Below, piece by piece: positions 44,617 to 53,154 of a stretch of 64,000 nucleotides of DNA. Each line of letters begins with the position of its first letter. Position 1 is the first letter of the stretch. Under the pieces are notes generated by a model that worked only from the letters and a program-made list of their open reading frames with translations, made no database searches and had not been told where the DNA came from. A program made the translations under genes and the position numbers. The stretch comes from Streptomyces hokutonensis (lineage in GTDB: Bacteria; Actinomycetota; Actinomycetes; Streptomycetales; Streptomycetaceae), in NCBI RefSeq assembly GCF_000376565.1, contig NZ_BARG01000021.1, positions 186,001-250,000 of the forward strand, given 5' to 3'.

Positions 44617-46422
44617 ATGCCCTTGAACCGCCGGAAGTTCCTGAAGAAGTCCGCCGTGACGGGTGCGGGGGTGGCGCTGGCCGGTGCGGCGGCGGCTCCG
44701 GCGGCGCAGGCCGCGGAGAAGCAGAAGCCGGGGCGGCACCCGAAGCGGTATTCGCTGACGGTGATGGGCACGACGGATCTGCACGGGCATGTCTTCAACT
44801 GGGACTACTTCAAGGATGCGGAGTACGCGGACGCCAAGGGCAACGCGATGGGTCTGGCGCGGGTGTCGACCCTGGTGAACCAGGTCCGGCAGGAGAAGGG
44901 GCGGCGGAACACGCTGCTGCTGGACGCGGGCGACACGATCCAGGGCACTCCGCTCACGTACTACTTCGCGAAGGTGGACCCGATCACCGCCAAGGGTGGT
45001 CCGGTGCATCCGATGGCGCAGGCGATGAACGCGATCGGGTATGACGCGGCGGCGCTGGGGAACCACGAGTTCAACTACGGCATCGAGACGCTGCGGAAGT
45101 TCGAGGACCAGTGCCGTTTCCCGCTGCTGGGGGCGAACGCGCTGGACGCGAAGACGTTGAAGCCCGCGTTCCCGCCGTACTTCATCAAGAAGTTCCAGGT
45201 GCCGGGGGCGCCGCCGGTGAAGGTGGCGGTGCTGGGGCTGACGAACCCGGGGATCGCGATCTGGGACAAGGCGTATGTGCAGGGGAAGTTGACGTTCCCG
45301 GGGCTTGAGGAGCAGGCGGCGAAGTGGGTGCCGAAGCTGCGGTCCATGGGTGCGGACGTCGTCGTGGTGTCGGCGCATTCGGGGTCGTCGGGGACGTCGT
45401 CGTACGGTGATCAGCTGCCGTACGTGGAGAACTCGGCGGCGCTGGTCGCGCAGCAGGTGCCGGGGATCGACGCGATTCTGGTGGGTCACGCGCATGTGGA
45501 GATCCCGGAGTTGAAGGTCACGAACACGGCGACCGGCAAGACGGTCGTGCTGTCCGAGCCGCTGGCCTACGCCGAGCGGTTGAGCGTGTTCGACTTCGAG
45601 TTGGTCTTCGAGAAGGGGCGTTGGACGGTCGAGTCGGTGGCGGCCTCGCTGCGCGACGCGAAGACGGTCGCGGACGATCCGAAGATCACGCGGTTGCTGA
45701 AGGACGAGCACGCGCTGGTCGTGGAGTACGTCAACCAGGTGGTCGGCACGGCGACGGCGACGCTGACGACGGTGGACGCGCGGTACAAGGACGCGCCGAT
45801 CATCGACCTCATCACCAAGGTCCAAGAAGACGTGGTGAAGGCGGCGTTGGCGGGGACGGCGTATGCGTCGCTGCCGGTGATCGCGCAGGCGTCGCCGTTC
45901 TCGCGGACCTCGGAGATCCCGGCGGGCGAGGTGACGATCCGGGATCTGTCGGGTCTGTACGTGTACGACAACACGCTGGTCGCGAAGCTCCTGACGGGTG
46001 CTCAGGTGCGGGCGTACCTGGAGTACTCGGCGCAGTACTTCGTGCAGACGGCCGCCGACGCGGTCGTCGACCCGGAGAAGCTGACGAACGCGAACGGCCG
46101 TCCGGACTACAACTACGACTACGTGTCGGGGTTCTCGTACGAGATCGACATCGCGCAGGCGGCCGGTTCGCGGATCAGGAACCTGACGTACAACGGTGCG
46201 GCGCTGGACGACGCACAGCAGTTCGTGCTGGCGGTGAACAACTACCGGGCGAACGGCGGCGGCGCGTTCCCGCATGTGGCGTCGGCGACCGAGGTGTGGT
46301 CGGAGTCGACGGAGATCCGGACGCGGATCGCGGAGTGGGTGACCGCGAAGGGTGTGCTGGATCCGGCGGAATTCGCCTCGGTGGACTGGAAGTTGACGCG
46401 GAACGGGACGCCTGTCTTCTAG
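44617..46422 (+). CDS. Tat-exported 5'-nucleotidase / 2',3'-cyclic phosphodiesterase-type metallophosphatase
   Basis: 601 residues from ATG 44617 (GAGGAG eight bases upstream). Twin-arginine signal NRRKFLKKSAVTGAGVALAGAAAAPAAQA. The metallophosphatase domain (about 45-320) has GTTDLHGHVFNWDYF, LLDAGDTIQGTPLTYYF, LGNHEFNYGIETL, VVVSAHSGSS and VGHAHVEIP, the di-metal centre residues. The C-terminal nucleotidase domain (about 360-570) has ASPFSRTSEIPAGEVTIRDLSGLYVYDNTLVA and a stacking-type SGFSYEID. It liberates phosphate from extracellular nucleotides, likely a phosphate or nucleoside scavenging function. Confidence 0.93.
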   Translation: MPLNRRKFLKKSAVTGAGVALAGAAAAPAAQAAEKQKPGRHPKRYSLTVMGTTDLHGHVFNWDYFKDAEYADAKGNAMGLARVSTLVNQVRQEKGRRNTLLLDAGDTIQGTPLTYYFAKVDPITAKGGPVHPMAQAMNAIGYDAAALGNHEFNYGIETLRKFEDQCRFPLLGANALDAKTLKPAFPPYFIKKFQVPGAPPVKVAVLGLTNPGIAIWDKAYVQGKLTFPGLEEQAAKWVPKLRSMGADVVVVSAHSGSSGTSSYGDQLPYVENSAALVAQQVPGIDAILVGHAHVEIPELKVTNTATGKTVVLSEPLAYAERLSVFDFELVFEKGRWTVESVAASLRDAKTVADDPKITRLLKDEHALVVEYVNQVVGTATATLTTVDARYKDAPIIDLITKVQEDVVKAALAGTAYASLPVIAQASPFSRTSEIPAGEVTIRDLSGLYVYDNTLVAKLLTGAQVRAYLEYSAQYFVQTAADAVVDPEKLTNANGRPDYNYDYVSGFSYEIDIAQAAGSRIRNLTYNGAALDDAQQFVLAVNNYRANGGGAFPHVASATEVWSESTEIRTRIAEWVTAKGVLDPAEFASVDWKLTRNGTPVF

Positions 46423-46437
46423 GGCCTGCTGGAGCCC

Positions 46438-47889
46438 TCACCTTCCTTCGACGAGGGGGGTGAGGGTGCGGGCGGCCTGCCGGGCCGGGGGGATCTGCGG
46501 CTGCGGGTCGAGTCCGAAGGTCGTGAAGGCCGTCCGGTCCGGCAGGGGGTAAGGCTCTTTGCCGGTCAGGGAGTTGAGGATGGTGGCGCTGCGCCAGGCG
46601 GCGAGGCCGAGGTCGGGGGCGCCGACTCCGTGGGTGTGGAGTTCGGCGTTCTGGACGTAGACCTGGCAGCCGGCGCCGGTGACGGAGGGGTCGAGGACGA
46701 GTCTGAACTGCTCGTCGACGCGCGGGCGTTCGGCGCTGTCGCGGCGCAGGTAGGGGTCGAGTCCGGCGAGGATGCGGCCGAGGGGGCGTTCGCGGTAGCC
46801 GGTGGCGAGGACGACGGCGTCGGTGGTGAGGCGGGAGCGGGTGTTCTGCTGGACGTGTTCCAGGTGGAGTTCGACCTTGGTGGTCGCGATCCGGCCGGCG
46901 GTGCGGACGCGGACGCCGGGGGTGAGGACGGCGTCGGGCCAGCCGCCGTGCAGGGTACGGCGGTAGAGCTCGTCGTGGATGGCGGCGATGGTGTCGGCGT
47001 CGATGCCCTTGTGGAGTTGCCACTGGGCGGTGACGAGGCGGTCGCGGACGGGTTCGGCGAGGGCGTGGAAGTAGCGGGTGTAGTCGGGGGTGAAGTGCTC
47101 CAGGCCGAGCTTGGAGTACTCCATGGGGGCGAAGGCCTCGCTGCGGCCGATCCAGTGGAGTTTCTCGTGTCCGGCGGGCCGCTTGCGGAGCAGGTCGAGG
47201 AAGACTTCGGCGCCGCTCTGTCCTGAGCCGATGACGGTGATGTGCTCGGCGGCGAGGAAGGTCTCGCGGTGGGCGAGGTAGTCGGCGGCGTGGATCACGG
47301 GAACGCCGGGGGCTTCGACGAGCGGCTTGAGCGGGTCGGGGACGTAGGGGGCGGTGCCGACGCCGAGGACGATGTTCTTGGTGTACGTGCGGCCGAGGGC
47401 TTCGGCTTCGCCGTCGCTGTCGAGCTGGGTGAAGTCGACCTCGAAGACGTCGCGTTCGGGGTTGAAGCGGACGGCGTCGACCTGGTGGCCGAAGTGGAGT
47501 CCGGGGAGGCTGTCGGCGACCCAGCGGCAGTAGGCGTCGTATTCGGCGCGCTGGATGCGGAAGCGCTCGGCGAAGTAGAAGGGGAAGAGCCGGTCGCGGA
47601 CCTTGAGGTAGTTGAGGAAGGACCAGGGGCTGGCGGGGTCGGCGAGGGTCACCAGGTCGGCGAGGAAGGGGACTTGGACGGTGGTGCCGTCGATGAGCAG
47701 GCCGGGGTGCCAGTCGAAGCCGGGGCGCTGTTCGTAGAAGGCGGTGTCGAGTTCGGTGAGGGGGTGGGCGAGGGCGGCCAGCGAGAGGTTGAAGGGGCCG
47801 ATGCCGATGCCGACCAGGTCGCGGGGTGGATCGGGTTCGTGGCGTGGGGGGTTGGGGGTCCGGGGGTGACCCGTCGGGGGGTGGCTCAT
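46438..47889 (-). CDS. Lysine/ornithine N-monooxygenase (siderophore-type flavin hydroxylase)
   Basis: 483 residues from ATG 47889, which overlaps the stop of the decarboxylase gene (ATGA). FAD-binding GIGIGPFNLSLAALAH, DWHPGLLIDGTTVQVPFLADLVTLADP, NADPH-binding VIGSGQSGAEVFLDLL, and the C-terminal DAVVLATGYRERP...ELHTHGVGAPDLGLAAWRSATILN are the SidA/IucD/DesB pattern. The enzyme N-hydroxylates a terminal amino group with O2 and NADPH, the first or second step in hydroxamate siderophore synthesis. Coupling to a decarboxylase suggests N-hydroxycadaverine or a similar diamine, as in DesA/DesB, but desC- and desD-like genes are absent from the window. Confidence 0.9.
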   Translation of the reverse strand: MSHPPTGHPRTPNPPRHEPDPPRDLVGIGIGPFNLSLAALAHPLTELDTAFYEQRPGFDWHPGLLIDGTTVQVPFLADLVTLADPASPWSFLNYLKVRDRLFPFYFAERFRIQRAEYDAYCRWVADSLPGLHFGHQVDAVRFNPERDVFEVDFTQLDSDGEAEALGRTYTKNIVLGVGTAPYVPDPLKPLVEAPGVPVIHAADYLAHRETFLAAEHITVIGSGQSGAEVFLDLLRKRPAGHEKLHWIGRSEAFAPMEYSKLGLEHFTPDYTRYFHALAEPVRDRLVTAQWQLHKGIDADTIAAIHDELYRRTLHGGWPDAVLTPGVRVRTAGRIATTKVELHLEHVQQNTRSRLTTDAVVLATGYRERPLGRILAGLDPYLRRDSAERPRVDEQFRLVLDPSVTGAGCQVYVQNAELHTHGVGAPDLGLAAWRSATILNSLTGKEPYPLPDRTAFTTFGLDPQPQIPPARQAARTLTPLVEGR

Positions 47890-49253
47890 CGGGGGGTGTG
47901 TCCTTCCACCAGTTTCAGGAGGGCGGCCAGGTCGTCGGGCCGGGTGTGGGGGTTGAGGAGGGTGGCCTTGAGCCAGAGCCGGCCGTCGAGGGCGGCCCGG
48001 CCGAGGACGGCGCGTCCGTCGTGGAGGAGTTGTCGGCGTACGGCGGCCACGGCCTCGTCGCCGGCTTCGGCGGGCCGGAACAGGACGGTGCTGATGACGG
48101 GCGGGTCGTAGAGCTCGAAGCCGGGGTGGTTGTGGACCATGGCGGCGAACTCCCGGGCGCGGGCGCAGACTTGGTCGACGAGGGTGCCGAGTCCGGTGCG
48201 GCCGAGGGTTTTCAGGGTGACGGCGAGTTTGAGGACGTCGGGGCGTCGGGTGGTGCGCAGGGAGCGGCCGAGGAGGTCGGGGAGGCCGGCTTCGGTGTCG
48301 TCGTCGGCGTTGAGGTAGTCGGCGCGCTGGGTGAGGGCGGCGAGGTCGCGGGGGTGGCGTACGGCGAGGAGGCCGGCGGCGACGGGCTGCCAGCCGAGTT
48401 TGTGCAGGTCGAGGGTGACGGTGTGGGCGCGGTCGAGGCCGGCGAGTTTGTCGCGGTGGCGGTCGCTGAAGACGAGGCCTCCGCCGTAGGCGGCGTCGAT
48501 GTGGAGGCGGGCGCCGTGGGCGGCGCACAGGCCGGCGATCTCGGGGAGCGGGTCGATGAGGCCGGCGTCGGTGGTGCCGGCGGTGGCGGCGACCAGGACG
48601 GAGCCGCGTGGGCCCGGGAGTGCGGTGAGGGCTTCGTCGAGGGCGGCGGGGTCGAGGGTGCCGGCGGGGGCGGGGACGACGACGGGGTCGGGCAGGCCTA
48701 GGAGCCAGGCGGCGCGGGGCAGGGAGTGGTGGGCGTTGCTTCCGCAGACCAGTTGCACGGTGCCGCTGTGGGCTTCGCGGGCGAGCAGCAGGGCGAGTTG
48801 GTTGGCTTCGGTGCCGCCGGTGGTGACGAGGGCGTCGGCGAGGCCGATCTCGTGGGCGAGGGTGCGGGTGACGAGGGCTTCGAGGGCGGAGGCGGCGGGG
48901 GCCTGGTCCCAGGAGTCGAGGGAGGGGTTGAGCGCGCTGACGGCGAGGTCGGCGGCGGCGCTGACGGCGAGCGGCGGGCAGTGCAGGTGTGCCGCGCAGA
49001 GCGGGTCGGCGGGGTCGGCGGCGCCTTCCGCGAGGGCGTGCACGAGGGTGCGCAGGGCGGTCGGGTCGCCGTCTTCGGGGAGTACGTCGCCCACGGCGTC
49101 CCGGAGCCGGGCGGCCACCGCGTCGGGGCCGCCCGCCGGGAAGGGTCCGCCGCGCGCCCGTCGTCCGGTGCCGAGCGCGTCGAGGACGGTGTCGAGCAAC
49201 GGCCGCAGGGCGTCGGGTCCTTCGGCGCCTGAGGCGAGGGGCGCGTTGCTCAT
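47886..49253 (-). CDS. PLP-dependent group II decarboxylase (lysine/diaminobutyrate decarboxylase-like)
   Basis: 455 residues. The AADC-family fold is seen: HCPPLAVSAAADLAVSALNPSLDSWDQAPAAS, VTTGGTEANQLALLLARE, GSNAHHSLPRAAWLLGL, LVAATAGTTDAGLIDPLPEI, the Asp of LHIDAAYGG, and the PLP lysine in LDLHKLGWQPVAAGLLAV. In the DesA role it would make cadaverine from lysine; diaminobutyrate or ornithine are other options. The opening differs from the usual DesA. It is translationally coupled to the N-monooxygenase. I found no DmdR-type iron box in the 178 bp upstream, where instead a nested inverted repeat sits. Confidence 0.87.
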   Translation of the reverse strand: MSNAPLASGAEGPDALRPLLDTVLDALGTGRRARGGPFPAGGPDAVAARLRDAVGDVLPEDGDPTALRTLVHALAEGAADPADPLCAAHLHCPPLAVSAAADLAVSALNPSLDSWDQAPAASALEALVTRTLAHEIGLADALVTTGGTEANQLALLLAREAHSGTVQLVCGSNAHHSLPRAAWLLGLPDPVVVPAPAGTLDPAALDEALTALPGPRGSVLVAATAGTTDAGLIDPLPEIAGLCAAHGARLHIDAAYGGGLVFSDRHRDKLAGLDRAHTVTLDLHKLGWQPVAAGLLAVRHPRDLAALTQRADYLNADDDTEAGLPDLLGRSLRTTRRPDVLKLAVTLKTLGRTGLGTLVDQVCARAREFAAMVHNHPGFELYDPPVISTVLFRPAEAGDEAVAAVRRQLLHDGRAVLGRAALDGRLWLKATLLNPHTRPDDLAALLKLVEGHTPR

Positions 49254-49320
49254 GGGCTGTCCTCCGGGGCGCGGGCAGGGGGTTCCAGCTTGGACCCGGA
49301 TGAGTCGACGCGCCCGGGGA

Positions 49321-49353
49321 GAACAACGATCAGAACCCGAAAGGGTGTTGTTC
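49321..49353. repeat. Nested inverted repeat upstream of the decarboxylase gene
   Basis: GAACAAC (49321-49327) is the inverse of GTTGTTC (49347-49353). Between them ACCC-GAAA-GGGT (49335-49346) forms a second small hairpin with a GNRA-type loop. It lies about 70 bp before the decarboxylase start. It may be an operator or an RNA structure in the leader; no known motif is recognised. Confidence 0.5.
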
Positions 49354-49374
49354 AGTGCCCGTGTGTCGGTGCGG

Positions 49375-49458
49375 GCGTTGCTGGGGGCCGCGCCCCCAGA
49401 CCCCCGCTTCGGCCCTGAAGGGGCCTCGTCCTCAGACGTCGGACGGGCTGGATTGTGC
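49375..49458. repeat. Dispersed Streptomyces repeat at the pepN 3' end, with hairpin
   Basis: TGGGGGC-CGC-GCCCCCA at 49382-49398 is a perfect 7-bp hairpin. The following cccccgcttcggccctgaagg and ggcctcgtcctcagacgtcggacgggctgga match a family of repeats common at Streptomyces gene ends. It supplies the last codons and stop of pepN and probably helps end its transcript. Confidence 0.65.
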
Positions 49459-52059
49459 TCCCCTCACTCGCAGTGCGCGCTCCAGGTCGTCGAGTTGGTC
49501 GACGAGCTTGCGGCGCAGGGACGGGGTGAGGTCGGCGTCGCGGAGGCATTCCTCGCCGAGGCGGAGGTTTTCGGGGTCGACGGCGTGGGTGGGGAAGGTC
49601 CAGCGGCCGGCGGCGTCGGCCATGGCGGGGCCGCGGCGGGCGGCGAGGGTGACCGCGTCCTCGTAGAAGCGGGGCACGTACTCCCGTACGAGGTCGGCCT
49701 GTTCGGGTTGCCAGAAGCCCTGGGCGGTGGCGGTGAAGAGGTAGTTGGAGAGGTCGTCGGTGGTGAACATCGCGTCCCAGGCCGCGCGTTTGGCCTCGGG
49801 GTCGGGCAGGGCGGCGCGGCAGCGGGCGGCGCCTTCCTGGCCGGTGGCGGACGGGTCGCGTGCCAACTCGGCGGCGATCGCGGTCTCTTCGGTGGCGCCG
49901 AGAACGGCGAGGCGGGCCAGGACGCGCCAGCGCAGCTCGGGGTCGAGTTCGGGGCCGCCGGGGACGGTGCCTTCGGCGAGCCAGGCGGCGATGGTGTCGG
50001 GGTGGGCGGCGACGTCGATGAAGTGGCGTACGGCGATGAGGCGCAGGCCGGGGTTGGAGCCGTCCTCGGTGCGGCGGATGAGGTCGCGGCAGAGGTCGGT
50101 GAGGGTGGCGAGGGCGGCCGGGCGGGCCTCGGGGGTGAGGTAGCGGTCGGTGACCTGGGCGGAGGCGAAGGCGAGGACGCCCTGGACGAGGGCGAGGTCC
50201 GTCTCGTGCGGGAGGTGGGCGCGGGCGGCGTCCAGGTAGGTGGCGGCGGGGAGTTCGCCGTCGCGGACCGCGTCGCGCAGGGCGTTCCAGGCGACCGCGC
50301 GGGTGAGGGGTTCGGGGAGGCCGGAGAGGCTGGTGCGGACCGTTTCGAGGGACTCGGCGTCGAAGCGGATCTTGGCGTAGGTGTAGTCGCCATCGTTGAG
50401 GAGGACGAGGGCGGGACGGGGGCCGGAGGTGGCCCGAAGGCTGTTTCCGCCGGTGGTGGAGAGGTCCTCCTCGATACGGCCGCGCAGGGTGAGGCGGCTC
50501 GCGTCGTGGAGGTCGTGGTCGTAGAGGCCGATGGTGATGCGGTGCGGGCGGGTGGCGCCGGCCGACTCGAGGGTGCTGAGGTGAGTGAGTCCGTCCCGGT
50601 CCTGGGCGGGGTCGGGCCCGCTCCAGACTCCGGGGCTGCCCTCGTGCTGGATGGCGAGGCTCCAGTGGCCGTCCTCCGCGCGGACTTCGGGTGTGAGGGT
50701 GTCCACGCCCGTTGTGCGCAGCCACGCGTCCGCCCAGGCGTGGACGTCTCGTTCGGTGCCGGAGGCGAGGGAGTCGAGGAAGTCGGCGAGGGTGGCGTTG
50801 GCGAACTTGTGGCGGGCGAAGTGGGTGTTGATGCCGGCGAGGAAGTCCTTCTCGCCGAGCCAGGCCACCAACTGCCGTAGTGCGGAGGCGCCCTTGGCGT
50901 AGGAGATGCCGTCGAAGTTGAGGAGGGCGGAGGCCGTGTCGTCGACGTTCTCGGGGGCCACGGGGTGGGTGGAGGGGCGCTGGTCGGCGTCGTAGCCCCA
51001 GGCCTTGCGGACGACGCCGAAGTCGGTCCAGGTGTCGGTGAAGCGGGTGGCCTCGGTGAGGGTCTGGTAGCCCATGTACTCGGCGAAGGACTCGTTGAGC
51101 CAGATGTCGTCCCACCACTGGAGGGTGACGAGGTCGCCGAACCACATGTGGGCCATCTCGTGGGCGATGACCATGCCGCGGGTCTGGCGCTCGGTGTCGG
51201 TGACGGCGGAGCGGTAGACGAACTCGTCGCGGAAGGTGACCAGTCCGGGGTTCTCCATGGCGCCGGCGTTGAACTCGGGGACGAAGGCCTGGTCGTAGGA
51301 GTCGAAGGGGTAGGGCTCCTCGAACTTCTCGTGGTAGCGGTCGTAGCACTGGCGGGTGATGTCGAGGATCTCCTCGGCGTCCGCGTCGAGGTGGGGGGCC
51401 AGGGAGCGGCGGCAGTGGATGCCGAAGGGCAGGCCTCGGTGTTCGGTGCGGATCGAGTGCCAGGGGCCGGCGGCGACAGCGACGAGGTAGGTGGAGATGA
51501 GGGGGGTGGGGGCGGCCTGCCAGCGGCCTTCGCCGAGGTGTTCGGTGATGCCGTTGGCGAGGACGGTCCAGCCTTCGGGGACCGTGACGGTGAGGTCGAA
51601 GACGGCCTTGAGGTCGGGCTGGTCGAAGGCGGCGAAGACGCGCTGCACGTCCTCCATGAACAGCTGGGTGTAGAGGTAGGTCTCGCCGTCGGTGGGGTCG
51701 GTGAAGCGGTGCATGCCCTCGCCGGTGCGGGAGTAGCGCATGCTCGCGTCGACGCGCAGTTCGTGCTCGCCGGGGGTGAGGGCGGGCAGCGGGAGCCGGT
51801 TCTCGACGAGCTGTTCCGGGTCGAGGGGGTGTCCGTCGAGGGTGACGGAGCGCAGCTCGGCGGGCTTGAGTTCGACGAAGGTGTCCGCTTCGGCACGAGC
51901 GGTGAACCGGATGACGGTGCGGGAGTCGAAGGTGTCTTCGCCCGTCGTCAGATCGAGTTCGATCGTGTAGCGGTGGACGTCGAGGAGCCTGGCACGGGTC
52001 TGCGCTTCGTCGCGCGTCAGTACGGACATGGTGGACATGCTGCCTGATGGCACTGACAT
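49432..52059 (-). CDS. pepN: Aminopeptidase N (M1 metallopeptidase)
   Basis: 875 residues from ATG 52059; ATGs at 52038 and 52029 (MSVLTRDEAQ) are equally possible because none has a clear ribosome site. Motif AGAMENPGLVTF (exopeptidase GAMEN) and the zinc site RGMVIAHEMAHMWFGDLVT with the distant Glu in WLNESFAEYMGYQTL define the M1 family. The C-terminal ERAP1-like helical domain spans about 520-870 and ends in a tail formed by a dispersed repeat. It removes N-terminal residues from cytoplasmic peptides and is the main aminopeptidase in Streptomyces. Confidence 0.95.
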   Translation of the reverse strand: MSVPSGSMSTMSVLTRDEAQTRARLLDVHRYTIELDLTTGEDTFDSRTVIRFTARAEADTFVELKPAELRSVTLDGHPLDPEQLVENRLPLPALTPGEHELRVDASMRYSRTGEGMHRFTDPTDGETYLYTQLFMEDVQRVFAAFDQPDLKAVFDLTVTVPEGWTVLANGITEHLGEGRWQAAPTPLISTYLVAVAAGPWHSIRTEHRGLPFGIHCRRSLAPHLDADAEEILDITRQCYDRYHEKFEEPYPFDSYDQAFVPEFNAGAMENPGLVTFRDEFVYRSAVTDTERQTRGMVIAHEMAHMWFGDLVTLQWWDDIWLNESFAEYMGYQTLTEATRFTDTWTDFGVVRKAWGYDADQRPSTHPVAPENVDDTASALLNFDGISYAKGASALRQLVAWLGEKDFLAGINTHFARHKFANATLADFLDSLASGTERDVHAWADAWLRTTGVDTLTPEVRAEDGHWSLAIQHEGSPGVWSGPDPAQDRDGLTHLSTLESAGATRPHRITIGLYDHDLHDASRLTLRGRIEEDLSTTGGNSLRATSGPRPALVLLNDGDYTYAKIRFDAESLETVRTSLSGLPEPLTRAVAWNALRDAVRDGELPAATYLDAARAHLPHETDLALVQGVLAFASAQVTDRYLTPEARPAALATLTDLCRDLIRRTEDGSNPGLRLIAVRHFIDVAAHPDTIAAWLAEGTVPGGPELDPELRWRVLARLAVLGATEETAIAAELARDPSATGQEGAARCRAALPDPEAKRAAWDAMFTTDDLSNYLFTATAQGFWQPEQADLVREYVPRFYEDAVTLAARRGPAMADAAGRWTFPTHAVDPENLRLGEECLRDADLTPSLRRKLVDQLDDLERALRVRGAQSSPSDV

Positions 52060-52085
52060 GGCACAGAGCCGGTCCGGTACGCGGC

Positions 52086-52616
52086 CTATGTCCGGTCGGG
52101 AGTGGTGGCGGTGTTCTGGGGGTCGCGCTGGTAGGGCACGCGCGTGTCCGGGTGCGGCAGGGCGGGGCGGGATTCCTGGGGCTCCTCGAGGAGGGCGCGC
52201 AGTTCGCGGAGCTCCTGTTCCAGGGCCTGGTGGCGCTGGTGGGCGTCGTAGAGGTAGCGGATCTTGGTGCGCAGGGTCCAGGGGTCGACGGGTTTGGTGA
52301 TGAGGTCGGCGACGCCGAGGCCGAAGGCGGTGGCGGTGAGTTCGGGGTCGAGGCCGAAGCCGGTGAGGAGGACGACGGGGATGTGCTGGGTCTGTTCGAG
52401 GCGGCGCAGATAGCGGACCACGTCCAGGCCGCTGACGCCGGGCATCCGCACGTCGAGGAGGAGCAGGCCGACCTGTCCGCGGAGCACCTGCTTGAGCGCC
52501 TCGTCGCCGCTGGTGGCGCGGGCGAGCCGGTAGCCGAGCGGGGCGAGGGCGCTCTCCAGCGCGTACAGCGTGTCCTCATGGTCGTCGACGATGAGGATCC
52601 TGGCATCCGACGGCAT
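52086..52616 (-). CDS. Single-domain response regulator with C-terminal coiled coil
   Basis: 176 residues. Receiver domain (5-125): ILIVDDHEDTLYALESAL with the acidic pocket, phospho-acceptor Asp in LLLLDVRMPGVSGLDVV, TGF near 85 and the invariant Lys in LITKPVDPWTLRTKI. Residues about 128-150 (HQRHQALEQELRELRALLEEP) form a coiled coil. The rest is a proline-rich tail. There is no DNA-binding domain, so it may relay phosphate or act by protein contact. No kinase gene is adjacent. Confidence 0.9.
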   Translation of the reverse strand: MPSDARILIVDDHEDTLYALESALAPLGYRLARATSGDEALKQVLRGQVGLLLLDVRMPGVSGLDVVRYLRRLEQTQHIPVVLLTGFGLDPELTATAFGLGVADLITKPVDPWTLRTKIRYLYDAHQRHQALEQELRELRALLEEPQESRPALPHPDTRVPYQRDPQNTATTPDRT

Positions 52617-52769
52617 GACCCGAGGTCCCTCCCGCGTGGGACGACCAGTTTATGACGCAGGCGCTGACGGGGTGTGCCCGTCGGCTGACGAGGAGTGCAC
52701 AAGCAGGTGCACAGCGCAGCATCGCCCCGAACACACCCCGGTGTCACGCCCCTTACGGGTCCGGCGGGG

Positions 52770-53120
52770 TCAGTTCGCCGTGGGTGAACCGCCGTTCACG
52801 GCGTCCTCGGCGATGCGCTCGTGGTGCCGGATCACCTCGGCGATGATGAAGTTGAGGAACTTCTCGGCGAACGCCGGGTCCAGCTTGGCGTTTTCGGCCA
52901 GGGTGCGCAGGCGCTCGATCTGGCGGGCCTCGCGGGCCGGGTCGGCGGCCGGCAGCCGGTGGGTGGCCTTGAGGAAGCCGACCTGCTGGGTGGCCTTGAA
53001 GCGTTCGGCGAGCATATGGACGACGGCCGCGTCGATGTTGTCGATGCTGTCGCGCAGCCTGGCCAGTTCCTCGCGCACGGCGGGGTCGACGTCACCGGTT
53101 CCGTTGTTGCTGGTGGTCAT
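52770..53120 (-). CDS. Chorismate mutase (AroQ type)
   Basis: 116 residues from ATG 53120; the frame is open further upstream without a good start. The helical AroQ fold is read from LARLRDSIDNIDAAVVHMLAERFKATQQVGFLKATHRL and AREARQIERLRTLAENAKLDPAFAEKFLNFIIAEVIRHHERIA. These contain the Arg, Lys, Arg, Gln residues that hold chorismate. It rearranges chorismate to prephenate on the way to phenylalanine and tyrosine. It is a monofunctional form with no fused prephenate domain. Confidence 0.93.
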   Translation of the reverse strand: MTTSNNGTGDVDPAVREELARLRDSIDNIDAAVVHMLAERFKATQQVGFLKATHRLPAADPAREARQIERLRTLAENAKLDPAFAEKFLNFIIAEVIRHHERIAEDAVNGGSPTAN

Positions 53121-53154
53121 GGGCGACCACCCTACGTGGAGTGCGTCCACCCGA

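Noticed and set aside
49254..49431. DmdR-type iron box before the decarboxylase/monooxygenase pair
   Set aside because: No TTAGGTTAGGCTAACCTAA-like sequence was found by eye on either strand.
49352..52747. 1131-residue minus-strand frame over pepN and the response regulator
   Set aside because: Arg/Pro/His-rich shadow; the pepN and receiver motifs lie in other frames and are clear.
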